A stretch of DNA of 64,000 nucleotides, taken from positions 372,001-436,000 of the forward strand of contig NZ_CABVQK010000001.1 in the NCBI RefSeq assembly GCF_902499335.1. The letters are read 5' to 3'. This document shows positions 26,799 to 35,189 of this stretch, one piece after another. Every line of letters starts with the position of its first letter. Within the stretch, counting starts at the first letter, position 1. The notes beneath the pieces are model-generated. The model did not search any database. It was not told the origin of the DNA and worked only from the letters and a program-made list of their open reading frames with translations. The stretch is from Burkholderia lata. Its GTDB lineage: Bacteria; Pseudomonadota; Gammaproteobacteria; Burkholderiales; Burkholderiaceae. The translations under genes were made by a program, and so were the position numbers.

Positions 26799-28277
26799 TC
26801 AGGCGGCGCGCGGCGTCGACAGTTCCTGGTTCAGCGAATAGCTGCCGAGCATCGAATCGACGAGATGCGACGCGCGCTGCCAGTCGTACGTGCGATACGC
26901 ATGCCCCTTCGTGACGAACGACGCGCCGGCATAGAACAGCTCGTACTGGTTGTGGCGCGATGCGAATTCGGATCCGACCGCATCCCAAGCGAGCTTGAAG
27001 AACTTCACGCGCTCCTCGGACGAACATACGGGCGACTTCTGCGTCTTCTCGATGATGCGCAGCAGGTCGGGGTTCTCGAAGTCGCGCACGCTCGACGGCA
27101 GCATGATCATTCCGCCGCCGGCGAGCTCGCGCAGCGTGTTGAGCACCTTCGAGTAGAGCTGCTGCGTGACGACCTGCGAGCCGTACAGCATGTTGCGATC
27201 GGGCACGTAGAAGCCGTTGACGACGGTGCCCTTCGCTTCCATCCCGTAGACCCACGCCTCGACCATCGACGCTTCGGCCGCGAGCTGGCCCAGCGTTTCG
27301 CGCACCTGCGGGAACGTGTTCGTGCCGTTGACCTCGGAGATCTTCAGCCCGAGCCCGACGAGGAAGCGCAGCTTCGTCATGAGGCGCACCTGGCACTGGT
27401 AGTTCTGGTACACGTGCGCGGGCGTCGCGTGGAACTGCTTCGCGCACATCGCCGTGTTGCCGGCGACGAAGATCCGCTCCCACGGCACCTTCACGTCGTC
27501 GAAATACAGCACCGCGTCGTTCTCGTCGAAGCGGCTCGACAGCGGGTTGTCGAACACCGACGTCGCGTTCTCCTCGTACGACTTGCGCGACAGGATCTTC
27601 ATGCCCTTCGCGTTCATCGGCACCGCGAACGACAGCGCGTACATCTCGTCGCCTTCGCGCAGCGGCTGGATGCAGCTGCAGAACACCTCGTTCGCCATGA
27701 TCCCGCTCGTTGCGAGCATCTTCGCGCCGCGCACCGTGATGCCTTCGGCATCCTGATCGACGATGCCGACCGCGAGGTACTTGTCCTCCTGCTCGTGCGC
27801 GGCCTTCGACTGGTTCGCCTGCGGATTCACGATCACGTAGGTCAGGAACAGGTCGTTGTCGCGCGCATAGCGGTAGTAGTCGCGCAGTGCGCCCGCGCGC
27901 GCCGGATCATATTGCTCGAACACGTCGGCGCCCATGACCATACCGGACAGGCACGATGCGACATGATCGGGCGAACGACCCATGAAGCCGTAATGCAGTT
28001 CCGACCACGCCTCCATCGCGGCGCGGCGTTCGACGAGTTCGTCATAGGACGTCGGCAGTTGCCAGATCCGGCTGACGCGGTTGCCCGAGTCGGGCGATAC
28101 GAACGTCATCTTCTCGACGTTCTCGTCGCGCGCCTGGTAGTCGTACAGGCTCGCGTAGCTGCGGATCGAATTGCGGAATGCCGCGTGCGCGGTCACGTCG
28201 CCGACCGGCTGGCCGTTCAGGTAGACCTGCCGCCCGTCGCGCAGCGACGCGATGTGCTGAGTCCCGTTCTTGATCAT
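26799..28277 (-). CDS. HpaB-family flavin-dependent aromatic monooxygenase (oxygenase component)
   Basis: The 492-residue protein matches the 4-hydroxyphenylacetate 3-hydroxylase family in length and plan: an N-terminal domain, an acyl-CoA-dehydrogenase-like FAD domain with KMLATSGIMANEVF near 190-205, and a helical C-terminus. It uses reduced flavin supplied by the reductase encoded immediately upstream to hydroxylate an aromatic ring. GGAGG sits 6 bases before the ATG at 28277. Related enzymes act on chlorophenols or pyoverdine-type precursors, so the substrate is open. No HPA meta-cleavage genes are nearby, which argues against the classical 4-hydroxyphenylacetate route. Confidence 0.87.
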   Translation of the reverse strand: MIKNGTQHIASLRDGRQVYLNGQPVGDVTAHAAFRNSIRSYASLYDYQARDENVEKMTFVSPDSGNRVSRIWQLPTSYDELVERRAAMEAWSELHYGFMGRSPDHVASCLSGMVMGADVFEQYDPARAGALRDYYRYARDNDLFLTYVIVNPQANQSKAAHEQEDKYLAVGIVDQDAEGITVRGAKMLATSGIMANEVFCSCIQPLREGDEMYALSFAVPMNAKGMKILSRKSYEENATSVFDNPLSSRFDENDAVLYFDDVKVPWERIFVAGNTAMCAKQFHATPAHVYQNYQCQVRLMTKLRFLVGLGLKISEVNGTNTFPQVRETLGQLAAEASMVEAWVYGMEAKGTVVNGFYVPDRNMLYGSQVVTQQLYSKVLNTLRELAGGGMIMLPSSVRDFENPDLLRIIEKTQKSPVCSSEERVKFFKLAWDAVGSEFASRHNQYELFYAGASFVTKGHAYRTYDWQRASHLVDSMLGSYSLNQELSTPRAA

Positions 28278-28313
28278 GATGTCCTCCAGGGTGGAATGAA
28301 GCGTGGTTTGCAT

Positions 28314-28841
28314 TCAGGCGGACGGCACGTGCATGCCGTCGAGCGTGCGGTAGCGGCCGCCGAAGAAGATCAGCGGGCGCCCTTCCGAGCGCGCGCAATG
28401 CCGCGTCACGCGGCCGACGAAGATCACGTGATCGCCGCCGTCGTACTGCGCATAGGGTTCGCATTCGAAAGTCGCCAGCGCGTCGGGCAGCAGCACCGCG
28501 CCATCGTCATCGGCTGTGTCGGCACGCCAGCCCCACTTGTCGCCGTTCGCCTTCGCGAAGCAGTTCGACAGGTGCTGCTGCGTCTCGTCGAGCACGTTGA
28601 CCGCATAGCCGCCCGCACCGGCCAGGTCGCCGAGGCTCAGGCTGCGACGGTCGACCGAGAACAGGATCAGCGGCGGGTCCAGCGACACCGAATTGAACGA
28701 CGCGACCGTGATGCCGATCGGCATCCCCTCTTTGCGCGTGGCGGTAATCACCGCCACGCCCGTCGCGAACATCGACAGCGCGGTGCGAAAGCGCCGCTGC
28801 GCGTCGGCACCCGCGCCGGTTCCGGCATGGTTCTCGCTCAT
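28314..28841 (-). CDS. HpaC/HpaC-like flavin reductase
   Basis: The 175-residue protein matches the short-chain flavin reductase family: RTALSMFATGVAVITA near 19-34, GITVASFNSVSLDPPLILFS near 43-62, and the C-terminal HVIFVGRV. It reduces flavin with NAD(P)H for the oxygenase encoded 36 bp downstream. AAGGAGG precedes the ATG at 28841. The promoter region carries a tandem 13-bp repeat. Confidence 0.87.
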   Translation of the reverse strand: MSENHAGTGAGADAQRRFRTALSMFATGVAVITATRKEGMPIGITVASFNSVSLDPPLILFSVDRRSLSLGDLAGAGGYAVNVLDETQQHLSNCFAKANGDKWGWRADTADDDGAVLLPDALATFECEPYAQYDGGDHVIFVGRVTRHCARSEGRPLIFFGGRYRTLDGMHVPSA

Positions 28842-28901
28842 CTCGTCCTCCTTGGGTTGCATCGCCGGATTCCGCTGCGGAATCCGGCCCAACAAAGCAC
28901 C

Positions 28902-28927
28902 GTTATTTAGCTTTGTTATTTAGCTTT
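28902..28927. promoter_or_regulatory. Tandem 13-bp repeat in the monooxygenase promoter, candidate MarR site
   Basis: GTTATTTAGCTTT occurs twice with no gap (28902-28914 and 28915-28927), 61 bp upstream of the reductase start. The core ATTTAGCTTT recurs at 30959-30968 upstream of the MarR gene. A shared regulator is likely. Confidence 0.6.
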
Positions 28928-29117
28928 TATTAAATGTAAACACAGAGGCAGGTTCAAGCTGTCGTAAACCCTGATCTTGAAAGCTTTGTTTGAAAGACAA
29001 CCCTACTGGCGGGATGGATGTTGCGCGGCGCCCGTGAATGTCCACGTACACTGCGGCTACCCTATTCCCCGGTGCTTTCGGGCACTGCGGGAGACACCGC
29101 TTTCCGGAGCCGCTTCG

Positions 29118-30329
29118 ATGCAATCCCGCCCGATCTACATGGACTACAGCGCGACGACGCCCGTCGATCCTCGCGTGGTCGACAAAATGGTGCCGTTCCT
29201 GCACGAGCAGTTCGGCAACCCGGCTTCACGCAGCCACAGCTACGGGTGGGATGCCGAGCAGGCCGTCGAGGACGCGCGCGCGCACGTCGCCGCGTTGCTC
29301 GGCGCCGATCCGCGCGAAATCGTGTGGACCTCCGGTGCGACCGAGGGCAACAACCTCGCGATCAAGGGTGCGGCGCACTTCTACCAGGGCAAGGGCAAGC
29401 ATCTCGTCACGGTGAAGACCGAGCACAAGGCGGTGCTCGATACGTGCCGCGAACTCGAACGCCAGGGCTTCGACGTCACGTACCTCGACGTGCGGGAAGA
29501 CGGCCTGCTCGATCTCGATACGGTGCAGCAGGCGCTGCGTGCCGATACGATCCTGGTATCGGTGATGCTTGCGAACAATGAAACGGGCGTGATCCAGCCG
29601 GTCGCCGAGATCGGCGCGCTGTGCCGCGCGCGCGGCATCGTGTTTCACTGCGACGCCGTGCAGGCAGCCGGCAAAATTCCGGTCGACGTGAATGCGTTGA
29701 ACGTCGACCTGCTGACGGTGACCGCGCACAAGGTCTACGGCCCGAAGGGGATCGGCGCGTTATACGTGCGCCGCAAGCCGCGCGTGCGGATCGAAGCGCA
29801 GATGCACGGCGGCGGCCATGAGCGCGGGATGCGCTCGGGCACGCTGCCGACACACCAGATCGTCGGGATGGGCGAGGCGTTCCGGCTCGCGAAGGAAGAG
29901 ATGGTGGAGGAAAGCCGACGCGTCGGCGCATTGCGCGACGGGCTGCTGGCCGGCCTGTCGACGCTCGACGAGGTTTACGTGAACGGTGACCTCGCCCGCC
30001 GGATTCCGCACAACCTGAACGTCAGCTTCAATTTCGTCGAAGGCGAATCGCTGATCATGGGAATCAAGGGGGTCGCGGTATCGTCAGGCTCCGCGTGCAC
30101 GTCGGCATCGCTGGAGCCGTCGTACGTGCTGCGCGCGCTCGGCCGCAGCGACGAGCTTGCGCACAGCTCGATCCGCTTCACGCTCGGCCGCTTCACGACC
30201 GAAGCCGAAGTGGACAGCGTGATCGCGCAGGTGCGCGACACGGTCGGCAAGCTGCGCGCGCTGAGCCCGCTGTGGGACATGCATCTCGAAGGGGTCGACC
30301 TGAATACGATCGAGTGGGCCGCGCACTGA
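29118..30329 (+). CDS. iscS: Cysteine desulfurase, IscS type
   Basis: The 403-residue protein closely follows E. coli IscS (404 residues): [15 protein letters not shown] near 7-21, the PLP lysine in [10 protein letters not shown], and the active-site cysteine in [14 protein letters not shown]. It takes sulfur from cysteine for Fe-S clusters and tRNA thiolation. It is not in an isc operon here: there is no iscR, iscU or hscA beside it. It sits between the monooxygenase operon and the MarR gene. It is probably a second, stand-alone paralogue. Confidence 0.9.
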   Translation: MQSRPIYMDYSATTPVDPRVVDKMVPFLHEQFGNPASRSHSYGWDAEQAVEDARAHVAALLGADPREIVWTSGATEGNNLAIKGAAHFYQGKGKHLVTVKTEHKAVLDTCRELERQGFDVTYLDVREDGLLDLDTVQQALRADTILVSVMLANNETGVIQPVAEIGALCRARGIVFHCDAVQAAGKIPVDVNALNVDLLTVTAHKVYGPKGIGALYVRRKPRVRIEAQMHGGGHERGMRSGTLPTHQIVGMGEAFRLAKEEMVEESRRVGALRDGLLAGLSTLDEVYVNGDLARRIPHNLNVSFNFVEGESLIMGIKGVAVSSGSACTSASLEPSYVLRALGRSDELAHSSIRFTLGRFTTEAEVDSVIAQVRDTVGKLRALSPLWDMHLEGVDLNTIEWAAH

Positions 30330-30387
30330 GCGCGTCCGGTGCATCAGGCCGGCCGGCGATCGCGGGCGGGCCTGCGGCTCGCGCGCG

Positions 30388-30930
30388 TCAGCTTTTTTCC
30401 TGGCGCGCGATCAGGTGGGCGAGATCGAGTGTCGCGCGGTCGCCGTTGGTGACGAGGCGGTCGATCACCGAGCAGAGTGCCTTGAATTCGGTCTTCGTCA
30501 CGCCCTCGAACAGCACGTTGTTGATGCGCTGCTGCGTATCGGTAAGCGCCTTCAGCAGCTTCGAGCCGGCCGGCGTGACCGTGAGCCGCATCTTGCGCTT
30601 GTCGTCCGGGTCCGAGCGCTTGTCGATCAGGCCGAGCTTCTTCAGCTTGCCGGTCTCGATCGTGACGAATGCGCCGCTCAGGTGCAGGTGATCGGCGAGG
30701 CGGTTGACGGTCACGACGTCGTCGTGCGATAGATGCGCGACCGAGACGAGCAGCGAATACTGGATGCCGGTGAGGCCGATCAGCGAGCCGAAGCCGTCGC
30801 GCACCGACAGCAGGCGGGCCGCGAACGGCAGCAGCCCGTTGATCAGGTGGCGAAATTCCGTGTCCGTGCCGTCGATCAGGCAGGCCGGGTTGGTAATGGT
30901 CAGAACGGACTCCTCTTGCTGCTTGGCCAT
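30388..30930 (-). CDS. MarR-family regulator
   Basis: The 180-residue protein has a winged helix-turn-helix of MarR type (VNRLADHLHLSGAFVTIETGKL, wing with RSDPDDKRKMRLTVT). The start is placed at the ATG at 30930 with GGAG upstream; an ATG at 30954 would add eight residues but has no ribosome site. The sequence AATTTAGCTTT just upstream is shared with the monooxygenase promoter at 28902-28927, so it is the likely controller of that operon and of itself. Confidence 0.85.
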   Translation of the reverse strand: MAKQQEESVLTITNPACLIDGTDTEFRHLINGLLPFAARLLSVRDGFGSLIGLTGIQYSLLVSVAHLSHDDVVTVNRLADHLHLSGAFVTIETGKLKKLGLIDKRSDPDDKRKMRLTVTPAGSKLLKALTDTQQRINNVLFEGVTKTEFKALCSVIDRLVTNGDRATLDLAHLIARQEKS

Positions 30931-30957
30931 GACTTCGACGCTCCGTACGGTCATGCG

Positions 30958-30968
30958 AATTTAGCTTT
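30958..30968. promoter_or_regulatory. Candidate MarR operator upstream of the marR-type gene
   Basis: AATTTAGCTTT matches the core of the tandem repeat at 28902-28927 (ATTTAGCTTT in all three copies). It lies 28 bp before the chosen MarR start. Confidence 0.5.
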
Positions 30969-31058
30969 GAAACGAAATTATACGGCAAAGGCACATGCGC
31001 CCCTGGCCCGGCCCGGCCGGTGCATGTGCCCCGATTTCCCGATACAGGAGCCACGTCC

Positions 31059-31649
31059 ATGCCCTTCCCGCTTCATCCTGCAACGGTTCGCGCGCTGCTC
31101 GAATGCTATCTGCGCGCGAAGGACCTGAACCGGCCCGCGCTGATCGCCGACTGCTTCGCGGCCGACGCCGATCTGAGCTTTTCGCTCGCGAACGACGATA
31201 TCGATTTTCCGCCGCGCGTGACGGGTGCGGCCGCGATTGCGCGTACGCTGGTCGAGGAATTCGGCGAGCGATTCGAGCGGTGCCGGACCTATTACGTCTG
31301 CACGGAACCCGAAGTCGACCCGCACGGCGTCAGCGGAATGTCGTGGCTCGTCGTGATGCGGCAGAAGGACAACGGCGCATTGCGGATCGGGCATGGCACG
31401 TACCGCTGGCAGTTCGCGGGCAACGACGAAAACGAAGACGTCGCGCGGATTGCCGCGCTGCATATTCATATCGCACGGATGGATACGATCGACGATCCGG
31501 AGTCGGCGAAACTCGATGCGCTGCACGCGGCGTTCGGGTATCCGTGGCTGCCGGCGCACGCGTTCGCGCACGGGCTCGCGGATGTCGCGGCGGCGCAGCC
31601 GGAGTGGGCCTTCCTGGCGCCGTTCCGGCAAGCAGCGGCGGCTGCATAA
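31059..31649 (+). CDS. SnoaL/NTF2-like protein
   Basis: The 196-residue protein has a SnoaL-like opening (LLECYLRAKDLNRPALIADC, then FAADADL) and a GHGTYRW-like strand, as in the NTF2-like superfamily of small enzymes and binding proteins. GGAG is placed 8 bases before the ATG at 31059. The function is unknown. It is divergent from the MarR gene and convergent with rtcR. Confidence 0.7.
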   Translation: MPFPLHPATVRALLECYLRAKDLNRPALIADCFAADADLSFSLANDDIDFPPRVTGAAAIARTLVEEFGERFERCRTYYVCTEPEVDPHGVSGMSWLVVMRQKDNGALRIGHGTYRWQFAGNDENEDVARIAALHIHIARMDTIDDPESAKLDALHAAFGYPWLPAHAFAHGLADVAAAQPEWAFLAPFRQAAAAA

Positions 31650-31712
31650 CCGATCACGTCGGCCGCGTGCCAGGCCTTCCGGCTCCACGCGGCGCCCGCG
31701 CCGTCGGACTCG

Positions 31713-33329
31713 TCATGCCCCGTCGAGCGCCTGCCGCACGCCCTCCCAATCCAGCCCGAACCGCGCGAGATACTTGCGCAGCCGGTCCGCATCGTTCGGC
31801 TGCTTCTTGCTCTGCCGCGATACCGCGAACAGCGTGCGCCCGGCTTCCGACAGGGTTGCCGACGCGCGGCACACATCGAGCACGCGTTCGAGCTGCGCAC
31901 GGTCGAACAGGTCGAGCTCCGCCGCCCGCGCGCCGAACACCGCGTCGACGCATGCATCGGACGCACCCGCGCCGCCCGGCGACGACCACGTGCGCGTCAG
32001 CCGTTCGACTTCCTGCTCGGCGAGCGCTTCGGTAATCCGCCCGGCATCGGCCAGCGTCGCCATCCGCGTGACCGACGCGGACAGCTCGCGGAAGTTGCCG
32101 GCCCACGCCGCGCGCGGCGATGCGGCGAACGCGAGATAGCGCCGCTTCGCCTCGACGTTGAAGCGCACCTGCTCGCCCTGCTCGCGGCCGAAACGGTCGA
32201 GTTCGAATTCGAGGTTCGGCTCGATGTCCTCGCGCCGCTCGGCCAGCCCCGGCAGTTCGTACGTCCACAGGTTGATCCGTGCGTAGAGATCCTCGCGGAA
32301 CGTGCCGGCCGCCACCATCTGCCGCAGGTCGCGGTGCGTGCCCGCGATCAGCTCGAAATCGCTGGTCGCCTCGACGTCCGCGCCGACCGGCAGGAAACGC
32401 TTCTCCTCGATCGCCTTCAGCAGCATCGCCTGCTCGTCGAGCCCGAGTTCGCCGATCTCGTCGAGAAACAGCAGGCCGCCGTCCGCCGCGCGCAGCAGCC
32501 CGGCCCGCGCCGACTGCGCGCCCGTGAACGCGCCCTTCACATGACCGAACAGCGTCGACATCGCCGCGTCGCCGCGCAGCGTCGCGCAGTTGATCTCGAT
32601 GAACGGGCCCGCGAGCCGATGGCGGCCGCGCTTCAGCTCGTACACGCGCTTCGCGAGAAACGACTTGCCGGCGCCCGTCGGCCCGACCAGCAGCATCGGC
32701 GCCCGCGAGCGCACGGCCACGCGCTCCAGTTGCTCGATCAGCGCATTGAAGCGCGCGTTGCGCGTCGCGATGCCGGCCTTCAGGAACGACACGGTTTCGT
32801 CGCGCTCGCGCGTGAAGCGCTGCGCGATGCGGTTGTAGCGCGACAGGTCGAGATCGATCACCGACATCGTGCCGGGCCCGCTCAGTCCTTCATCGGTCTT
32901 CTGCGGCGGCGCCGTTTGCGCGAGACGCGCAGGCAGGTAGCGCGCCTCCGCCAGCAGGAACCAGCAGATCTGCGCGACGTGCGTGCCCGTCGTGATGTGG
33001 ATCAGGTAGTCCTCGCGGTCGAGATCGAACGGGTAGGCGCGCGCGAAATCGTGCAGCGTCGCGTAGACCTCCTCGAAATCCCACGGATCGCGAATCTCCA
33101 TCGGAATGAGCCGCACGTCGGTGTGCGGCGAAACGCGCTCCAGATCCTGCTTCACGCGGTTCGCGAGCCGCGCGTAGTTCGGCGAGTGCAACAGTTCGAG
33201 CCGGTCGATCGGCGTGTCGCGCTGCTCGCACAGCGAAATCGTCGGTCGCCAGTTGCGCCAGCGGCGCTGCGAGCCGCCGCCCTGGTCGAGCACGGTGCCG
33301 AGAAAACCGATCGCAACAGTCTTTCGCAT
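31713..33329 (-). CDS. rtcR: RtcR, sigma-54 activator of the RNA-repair operon
   Basis: The 538-residue protein has an N-terminal CARF-type sensor domain (about 1-180, with the ligand-pocket HITTGTH at 111-117), an AAA+ domain (Walker A GPTGAGKS at 216-223, GAFTGA at 266-271, Walker B LLFLDEIG near 286) and a C-terminal DNA-binding region. RtcR represses itself until it senses an RNA-damage product such as RNA ends with 2',3'-cyclic phosphate, then opens sigma-54 promoters. It faces the sigma-54 promoter at 33479-33495 that drives slipin-rtcB-NTase. Confidence 0.94.
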   Translation of the reverse strand: MRKTVAIGFLGTVLDQGGGSQRRWRNWRPTISLCEQRDTPIDRLELLHSPNYARLANRVKQDLERVSPHTDVRLIPMEIRDPWDFEEVYATLHDFARAYPFDLDREDYLIHITTGTHVAQICWFLLAEARYLPARLAQTAPPQKTDEGLSGPGTMSVIDLDLSRYNRIAQRFTRERDETVSFLKAGIATRNARFNALIEQLERVAVRSRAPMLLVGPTGAGKSFLAKRVYELKRGRHRLAGPFIEINCATLRGDAAMSTLFGHVKGAFTGAQSARAGLLRAADGGLLFLDEIGELGLDEQAMLLKAIEEKRFLPVGADVEATSDFELIAGTHRDLRQMVAAGTFREDLYARINLWTYELPGLAERREDIEPNLEFELDRFGREQGEQVRFNVEAKRRYLAFAASPRAAWAGNFRELSASVTRMATLADAGRITEALAEQEVERLTRTWSSPGGAGASDACVDAVFGARAAELDLFDRAQLERVLDVCRASATLSEAGRTLFAVSRQSKKQPNDADRLRKYLARFGLDWEGVRQALDGA

Positions 33330-33478
33330 GTTTATCTCATAGGATAAGAAGCGATCTGATTGTATCGAATTTTCCTGATCGAGCTACCACGGGATTTGCA
33401 AGCCCCACCCGCCACTTGAAATAATTTCCCCTTTTACTTCAACGGCTTGAGATTTTTCTCGAGCATCAAACCACCCGC

Positions 33479-33495
33479 TGGCACGCTCCTCGCTT
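33479..33495 (+). promoter_or_regulatory. Sigma-54 promoter of the RNA-repair operon
   Basis: TGGCACGCTCCTCGCTT fits the -24/-12 consensus with GG at 33480-33481 and GC at 33492-33493. Transcription would start near 33505, about 490 bp before the slipin gene, so a long non-coding leader is made first. A dyad CTTGAGATTTTTCTCGAG at 33446-33463 and AT-rich DNA upstream may bind RtcR or IHF. Confidence 0.8.
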
Positions 33496-33618
33496 AATAG
33501 AAAGCGCCGGATGTCCCGCTGGCCCACGAGCCAGGGTTCACAAAGCCCTGCTGGTGCGCCGCCGCCGAACCTGGTTCGTCGCGGCAGTGCATGCCGCCAT
33601 GGGCAGACGAAGGCAAAC

Positions 33619-33662
33619 GGGCGCGCAAGGAGCTTCGCCCGGGTTCGAGTCCCGGGGCGCCC
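33619..33662 (+). ncRNA. T-arm/acceptor-like minihelix in the rtc leader
   Basis: GGGCGC at 33619-33624 can pair with GCGCCC at 33657-33662. Inside lies a complete T arm (33639-33655): a 5-bp stem CCGGG/CCCGG with the loop TTCGAGT. The linker between them is too short for D and anticodon arms. It lies just before the fuller tRNA mimic at 33665-33734. It could be a separate minimal mimic or part of one folded leader. Confidence 0.55.
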
Positions 33663-33664
33663 TC

Positions 33665-33734
33665 CGTTCGGAAGCTCATAGGTAGAGCAGCCGGCGCAAG
33701 CCGGTGTGTAGCGGGTTCGAATCCCGCTCGAACG
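33665..33734 (+). ncRNA. tRNA-like RNA with the anticodon arm replaced by a GCAA-capped hairpin
   Basis: All tRNA parts except decoding are present. A 7-bp acceptor stem (CGTTCGG 33665-33671 with TCGAACG 33728-33734) is followed by AA at tRNA positions 8-9. The D arm is GCTC/GAGC with loop ATAGGTA (33674-33688). The T arm is GCGGG/CCCGC with loop TTCGAAT (33711-33727). In place of the anticodon arm is CCGGC-GCAA-GCCGG (33691-33704), a 5-bp stem with a GNRA tetraloop. No CCA or proper discriminator follows. It cannot decode. It resembles the tRNA-like module of bacterial Y RNAs, which are linked to rtc operons in other bacteria. Confidence 0.75.
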
Positions 33735-33796
33735 CTGTCCGCAAGGACAGCTTTGTAATGAAAGCAGTACCCGCCGGTGCGGGCCGCAAGGCCCGC
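33734..33796 (+). ncRNA. Two further GCAA-capped hairpins in the rtc leader
   Basis: GCTGTCC-GCAA-GGACAGC (33734-33751) and GCGGGCC-GCAA-GGCCCGC (33779-33796) are perfect 7-bp stems with the same GNRA tetraloop as the tRNA-like RNA. From 33797 to 33993 the leader stays very GC-rich, with another stem CGACGC/GCGTCG near 33870-33891. I see no open frame there with a ribosome site before slipin. Confidence 0.55.
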
Positions 33797-33993
33797 CGCG
33801 CGTCGGACCGGTTGCGGTTCCGCGCGATCGGCCGGGCGGCCGCACGGCCCGCGCAAAGGCGCACGACGACGCGATGCAGGATGCGTCGCCGTGCCCTTCG
33901 GCGCCGGGCCAGCGCGCCGCCCGCCCGGTTGCGTCGCCCCGCGATCCGCACGATGCGTGTCACCCGGCGGCCAATGAAGAAAAGGACAAGAAT

Positions 33994-35136
33994 ATGTGGA
34001 TGCGACATGTAGTGAAAAAGAACGAACGCGCGCTGCTGATGAATGAGGGCGATTTCGTGAAGGTGCTCGAACCGGGTGTGTTCAAGGCCTTCGATCCGTT
34101 CAAGCGTTTGTCGGTGCAGACCGCGCGTCTCGACGCGCCGCTCGCCGACGCGGCACTGGCCGACTACCTGCGTCACGACGCATCGGACGTGCTCGCGCAG
34201 TACTTCGTCGCGATGGATCTCGCCGACGATGAAGCGGGCCTGCGCTACGAAGACGACGTGCTCGTCGAGATTCTGGCGCCGGGCACGCGCCGGCTGTACT
34301 GGCGCGGCCTGACCGCGCACCGTCTCGAACGCGTCGATCTCGCGCAGGACAGCATGCTGCCGGCCGCGCTCGTGAAGCGCATCGCGCAACCTGCGCTGCG
34401 TGCGCGGGGCGTGGCGGGCCTGACGGGCGTGCTGCTGGCGCAGGTGCCGGCGTACCACGTCGGCGTGCTGAAGATCGACGGCAAGATCGAGCGGCTGCTG
34501 GACGCAGGCGTGGCAGCGTTCTGGCGCTTCAATCGCGACGTCGCGATCGAACTCGTCGACCTGCGTTTGCAGGCGCTCGAAGTCGGCGGACAGGAAATCC
34601 TGACGCGCGACAAGGTCGCGCTGCGGCTGAACCTGTCGGCGACGTGGTGCTATGCGGACGTGCTGCATGCGTTCGGCCAGTTGCAGAAGCCGGTCGAACA
34701 CCTGTATCGCGAGCTGCAGTTCGCGCTGCGATCGGCGGTCGGCACGCGCTCGCTCGACGAACTGCTGGAAGACAAGCAGTCGATCGACGACGTCGTGATC
34801 ACGCAGGTGCGTGCCCGCCTCGGCCAATCGGGCGTGGAGGTGCGCAGCGTCGGCGTGAAGGATATCGTGCTGCCGGGCGACATGAAGACGATCCTCGCGC
34901 AGGTGGTCGAAGCGGAGAAGTCCGCACAGGCGAACGTGATTCGCCGCCGCGAGGAAACGGCAGCCACGCGTTCGCTGCTGAACACCGCGAAGGTGATGGA
35001 AGAAAACCCGACCGCGCTGCGGCTCAAGGAGCTGGAAACGCTCGAGCGCGTCGCGGAACGGATCGACCGCATCTCGGTGTTCGGCGGTCTCGACCAGGTG
35101 CTGAACGGACTCGTCAGCATCAAGGGCGCGCAATGA
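33994..35136 (+). CDS. Slipin (SPFH/band-7 protein) of the RNA-repair operon
   Basis: The 380-residue protein begins MWMRHVVKKNERALLMNEGD and has the SPFH core in its middle (VEVRSVGVKDIVLPGDMKTI near 285-304) and a long helical C-terminus. Unlike canonical slipins it has no obvious N-terminal membrane hairpin. Slipins occur beside rtcB in several proteobacteria; what they do there is not established. AAAGGA precedes the ATG at 33994. Its stop overlaps the region just before rtcB. Confidence 0.85.
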   Translation: MWMRHVVKKNERALLMNEGDFVKVLEPGVFKAFDPFKRLSVQTARLDAPLADAALADYLRHDASDVLAQYFVAMDLADDEAGLRYEDDVLVEILAPGTRRLYWRGLTAHRLERVDLAQDSMLPAALVKRIAQPALRARGVAGLTGVLLAQVPAYHVGVLKIDGKIERLLDAGVAAFWRFNRDVAIELVDLRLQALEVGGQEILTRDKVALRLNLSATWCYADVLHAFGQLQKPVEHLYRELQFALRSAVGTRSLDELLEDKQSIDDVVITQVRARLGQSGVEVRSVGVKDIVLPGDMKTILAQVVEAEKSAQANVIRRREETAATRSLLNTAKVMEENPTALRLKELETLERVAERIDRISVFGGLDQVLNGLVSIKGAQ

Positions 35137-35189
35137 ATGAACGGGCACGGCGCACGGGCGCCGTGCCTCATGAACAAGGTAGCAAGGTG

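Noticed and set aside
33665..33734. Ordinary tRNA gene
   Set aside because: There is no anticodon loop, since the arm ends in a GCAA tetraloop, and no CCA or suitable discriminator follows. It is called tRNA-like instead.
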